Assembly: GCF_002743375.1 (NCBI RefSeq)
Contig: NZ_PDZC01000006.1
Location: 1 to 64,000, forward strand
Direction of reading: 5' to 3'
From: Sporosarcina sp. P34
Lineage (GTDB): Bacteria; Bacillota; Bacilli; Bacillales_A; Planococcaceae
DNA: 64,000 nt
Positions 61,477 to 64,000 of the stretch are shown in pieces. Below the pieces are notes generated by a model, which saw nothing but the letters and a program-made list of their open reading frames with translations, was not told the origin of the DNA and searched no databases. The translations under genes and the position numbers were made by a program. The stretch's first letter is position 1; each line of letters opens with the position of its first letter.

Positions 61477-64000
61477 GTGAAAGAGCAAACAAGATATCTT
61501 CGTCTAGCGAATATAACAAAGCTAATAAATACAAAGCTAGAGTTAAGAGAAGTGCTAAATCACGTGATCACCGCTATATCAGAGGAGATTGTTCAATGTG
61601 ACTCGGTCGGAATTTACTTGCCGCAACAAGACGGATCATTCAGGGGCTTCGTAGGAAAGCCTGAAGTGATCAACGGCATGACGCTCGATATGCATACAAT
61701 TGATACCGACTTCGATTTACTGGCGAAAGAAGTAATTGAAACAAGAAGAACGATCTATATACCGGATACATCTAAAGACTATCGACCTGATCAAAGGGCA
61801 GTTATAGGATTTAAGATAAAATCTTTATTGGCTTTACCTATTACTGGCGAAACGGAATTATTCGGACTTGTTTTCTTGTTCGATTATGGAATTCCGATGA
61901 ATTTGACTGAACTTGAGATTCAAACCGTCCAGTCCTACGTCAATATGGCGGCTGTTGCAATTCAAAATGCCAAGTTGCTGACAAGTAAAGAAGAATTGAT
62001 TCAAGAAAAGCAATTATTGTTGGATATAACTCGGGATTTATCACTGTGTTCTACGATGCAGGAAGCACTGGATACATGTTTTCTTTATATAGAAAGAGTG
62101 CTTGGAAACAATGACATAGGTGTCCATCTAATCGATCCGTTGGTGCAAATGAAGATTAAGCCTACAACAATTAATCAGAAAAGTGATTGGTCGCCAGAAG
62201 AATGGGTTAAGTCTCATGACGAGAAAAAATTTGATGATGAAAATGATAAAGTGTTTCAGGAAGTGATTGCATCTAGAAAAGCGCAACTTATTCCAGATGT
62301 CTTTGCAGACGATCGTGTGAACCATAAAGTATGTCGATACTTTGGTATTCAATCGATGTTTATTCTTCCTATTGTTTCCATGGGGAAAGTATTAGGTTTA
62401 CTAGTCATTGCAGACCTTCAACAAAAAAATCCGAATTACTCCGAGACCAGTCAACAACTGACGCAATCTATTGTCGATACAACAGCATCCACTTTATTGA
62501 ACTTATTGAATATGGAAAAGCAAGAGTTAATTATAGAACAGCGTACTGCAGAGATAACGGAAAAGAACAACGAACTTGAATCAGCGATGAAAGAATTACA
62601 GCGTATTAGCCGGGAGAAGGAACTGATTCTCCATTCGGCAGGTGAAGGGATATTCGGATTAGATTTACAGGGGGTCATTACGTTTTGTAATCCAGCCGCA
62701 GCCGTAATGCTAGGTTATAAGATGAAGAATGAGTTAATAGGTAAACCTGTCAGTATTATTTACAATGAAAATAATACAAATAAAGAGGAAGTTACATTCT
62801 TTAGACAAGATCAGTCCAGTTTTCCTGTAGAATATGTTAGATCTTCCATTAAAGAAGGAGATAGAGTCGTTGGGGATGTCGTTACATTTAAAGATATCTC
62901 CGAAAGAAAGAAGATGGAGAAAGAAATCAGGTACCATGCGTATTATGATAGCTTGACCAATCTTCCCAACCGGGTGCTTTTAAAAGATCGCATGGAACAA
63001 GGGTTGAGCTTTGCCCGGACTCATGAAGATAAAGCAGCGGTACTGTTCATGGACTTGGATCGTTTCAAATCAGTCAATGACTTATTAGGGCATAGCTATG
63101 GTGATATTTTATTGGCACATGTAGCAAGACGTATATGCGCATGTCTCCCTGAAGGTTCCACAGCGTCGCGTCAAGGTGGTGATGAATTCATTATCTACCT
63201 GCCTTCTATTAGATCAGAAGCAGATGTTGTTGAAGTGGCGGAAAAGATTGTGGATCAATTCAACAAGCCATTCAATCTAAAAGGACATGAAATGCACATC
63301 CACAGCAGTATAGGAATCAGTTTATTTCCTCAAGATGGACAGACAGTGGAGTTATTGATTAAAAATGCTGATATCGCCATGTATCAATCCAAAAACGTAT
63401 CCGGCAGCAGCTATCATTTTTATCAAGTGGCGATGGATATCAGGACGTTTGAAAATGTGAAGTTTGAAAATGCTTTATATAAAGCACTTGATCGTGAGGA
63501 GTTCGAAATTTATTTTCAACCTCAAATTGATTATAGTACACATACTATCATCGGAACTGAAGTGTTATTGAGATGGAATCACTCGACAGAAGGATTAATC
63601 ACACCCGATAAGTTTATCGCACTGGCGGAAGAGACGGGGCTAATAGTTCCTATCGGAGAGTGGGTTATTAGAAGTGCATGTAACCAAATCAAGAAGTGGC
63701 AAGCTAAAGGATATCCACCGATTGTAGTATCTGTAAATCTATCGGCCCGCCAGTTTGAACAAAATAATTTATTCCAAACGGTAAAAGATATATTAGAAGA
63801 AGAAGGGGTATCACCAGAGCTTTTATGTCTTGAAATTACAGAGAACCAAATTATTAAAAATACAGAGTTGACTATCCAGACGATGAAAGAGTTACAGGCG
63901 ATCGGAATCAAGATGTCTATTGATGACTTTGGTACAGGCTATTCATCTTTGGGCTATTTAAAAAACTTGCCGATCAATGCGTTGAAAATAGATAAATCGT
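61477..64000 (+). CDS. GAF-GAF-PAS-GGDEF-EAL cyclic-di-GMP protein, partial
   Basis: The reading frame runs open to the window end (841 residues; the stop is outside). GTG 61477 has AGGAGG 8 bases upstream. Order: two GAF domains (about 10-165 and 175-340), a coiled coil (345-375), a PAS domain (about 380-480), GGDEF (about 490-655) with intact RQGGDEF and the DxLTNLPNR start, and EAL from about 665 with TEVLLRW (EVL instead of EAL) and DDFGTGYSSLGYL. It should make and/or break c-di-GMP in response to small molecules or redox. Cytoplasmic; no membrane segment seen. Confidence 0.92.
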   Translation, partial: MKEQTRYLRLANITKLINTKLELREVLNHVITAISEEIVQCDSVGIYLPQQDGSFRGFVGKPEVINGMTLDMHTIDTDFDLLAKEVIETRRTIYIPDTSKDYRPDQRAVIGFKIKSLLALPITGETELFGLVFLFDYGIPMNLTELEIQTVQSYVNMAAVAIQNAKLLTSKEELIQEKQLLLDITRDLSLCSTMQEALDTCFLYIERVLGNNDIGVHLIDPLVQMKIKPTTINQKSDWSPEEWVKSHDEKKFDDENDKVFQEVIASRKAQLIPDVFADDRVNHKVCRYFGIQSMFILPIVSMGKVLGLLVIADLQQKNPNYSETSQQLTQSIVDTTASTLLNLLNMEKQELIIEQRTAEITEKNNELESAMKELQRISREKELILHSAGEGIFGLDLQGVITFCNPAAAVMLGYKMKNELIGKPVSIIYNENNTNKEEVTFFRQDQSSFPVEYVRSSIKEGDRVVGDVVTFKDISERKKMEKEIRYHAYYDSLTNLPNRVLLKDRMEQGLSFARTHEDKAAVLFMDLDRFKSVNDLLGHSYGDILLAHVARRICACLPEGSTASRQGGDEFIIYLPSIRSEADVVEVAEKIVDQFNKPFNLKGHEMHIHSSIGISLFPQDGQTVELLIKNADIAMYQSKNVSGSSYHFYQVAMDIRTFENVKFENALYKALDREEFEIYFQPQIDYSTHTIIGTEVLLRWNHSTEGLITPDKFIALAEETGLIVPIGEWVIRSACNQIKKWQAKGYPPIVVSVNLSARQFEQNNLFQTVKDILEEEGVSPELLCLEITENQIIKNTELTIQTMKELQAIGIKMSIDDFGTGYSSLGYLKNLPINALKIDKS

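Noticed and set aside
61470..61601. ATG frame at the start of the c-di-GMP gene
   Set aside because: It is short, out of frame with the GAF domain and has the ribosome site only 1 base away; GTG 61477 has an ideal 8-base spacing.
1..64000. CRISPR arrays, tRNA or rRNA genes, IS elements with transposase
   Set aside because: No regularly spaced repeats, cloverleaf-like sequences or transposase frames were recognised by eye; a computational scan was not possible.

Overview
The window reads as chromosome of a low-GC, endospore-forming member of the Bacillales. The best guess is Planococcaceae (Sporosarcina-like), inferred from AGGAGG-type ribosome sites with frequent TTG and GTG starts, ResABC/CcdA cytochrome c maturation, FtsEX, SpoIIP-type proteins, an S-box (SAM-I) riboswitch and a Bacillus-type cre site. 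The genus is inference, not proof. No tRNA, rRNA, CRISPR array, transposase or integrase gene was seen.

Layout. 1-132 is the 3' end of a group II intron. 173-9475 is a redox, cytochrome and lipoprotein block: resA (reverse), a two-component pair, a BNR-repeat lipoprotein, two CcdA/DsbD-type membrane proteins, resB, resC and an lgt. 9693-34674 is mainly a large metal island. It holds copB with a decayed copB fragment beside it, a membrane-anchored cupredoxin, csoR-copZ-copA, a CuA-type lipoprotein, a second two-component pair with its apparent target operon, a multicopper oxidase, a Csp3/YhjQ-type copper store, YdhK, CueP, a broken ymaF and a merR-merA mercury operon. Two SpoIIP-like genes, ftsEX with a TlpA protein, an NlpC/P60-SLH wall hydrolase and a decayed metzincin lie among them. 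35190-41817 is a poorly understood mobile-type cassette (an uncharacterised 297-aa protein, a small coiled coil, a MoxR AAA+ ATPase, a VWA protein and accessory small proteins), almost every gene of which has its own terminator. 42058-45235 is a symporter operon bounded by two copies of a 24-bp sequence that reads like the 3' end of groL. 45511-64000 looks like chromosomal backbone: a prolyl-4-hydroxylase-like oxygenase, a molybdopterin oxidoreductase, a SAM-riboswitch-controlled transporter next to msrA, an AraC-type regulator, a histidine utilisation cluster (hutU, hutI, hutH, permease, DapF-like epimerase) and a c-di-GMP protein that runs off the end.

How the parts may work together. Copper is sensed in the cytoplasm by CsoR, and probably at the envelope by the two kinases. 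It is carried by CopZ, exported by CopA and CopB, oxidised by the multicopper oxidase, and stored or bound by Csp3, CueP, YdhK and the cupredoxins. ResA, CcdA, ResBC and Lgt supply thiol-redox, cytochrome c and lipoprotein maturation. In the hut region histidine is taken up, deaminated, hydrated and opened; the DapF-like protein resembles the histidine racemase CntK and may link D-histidine to the pathway.

The best candidates for something new are: the MoxR/VWA cassette with its structured leader; the groL-like direct repeats that may mark island ends; the histidine-racemase-like gene inside a hut cluster; a matched pair of response-regulator boxes; and the SAM-riboswitch transporter beside msrA.
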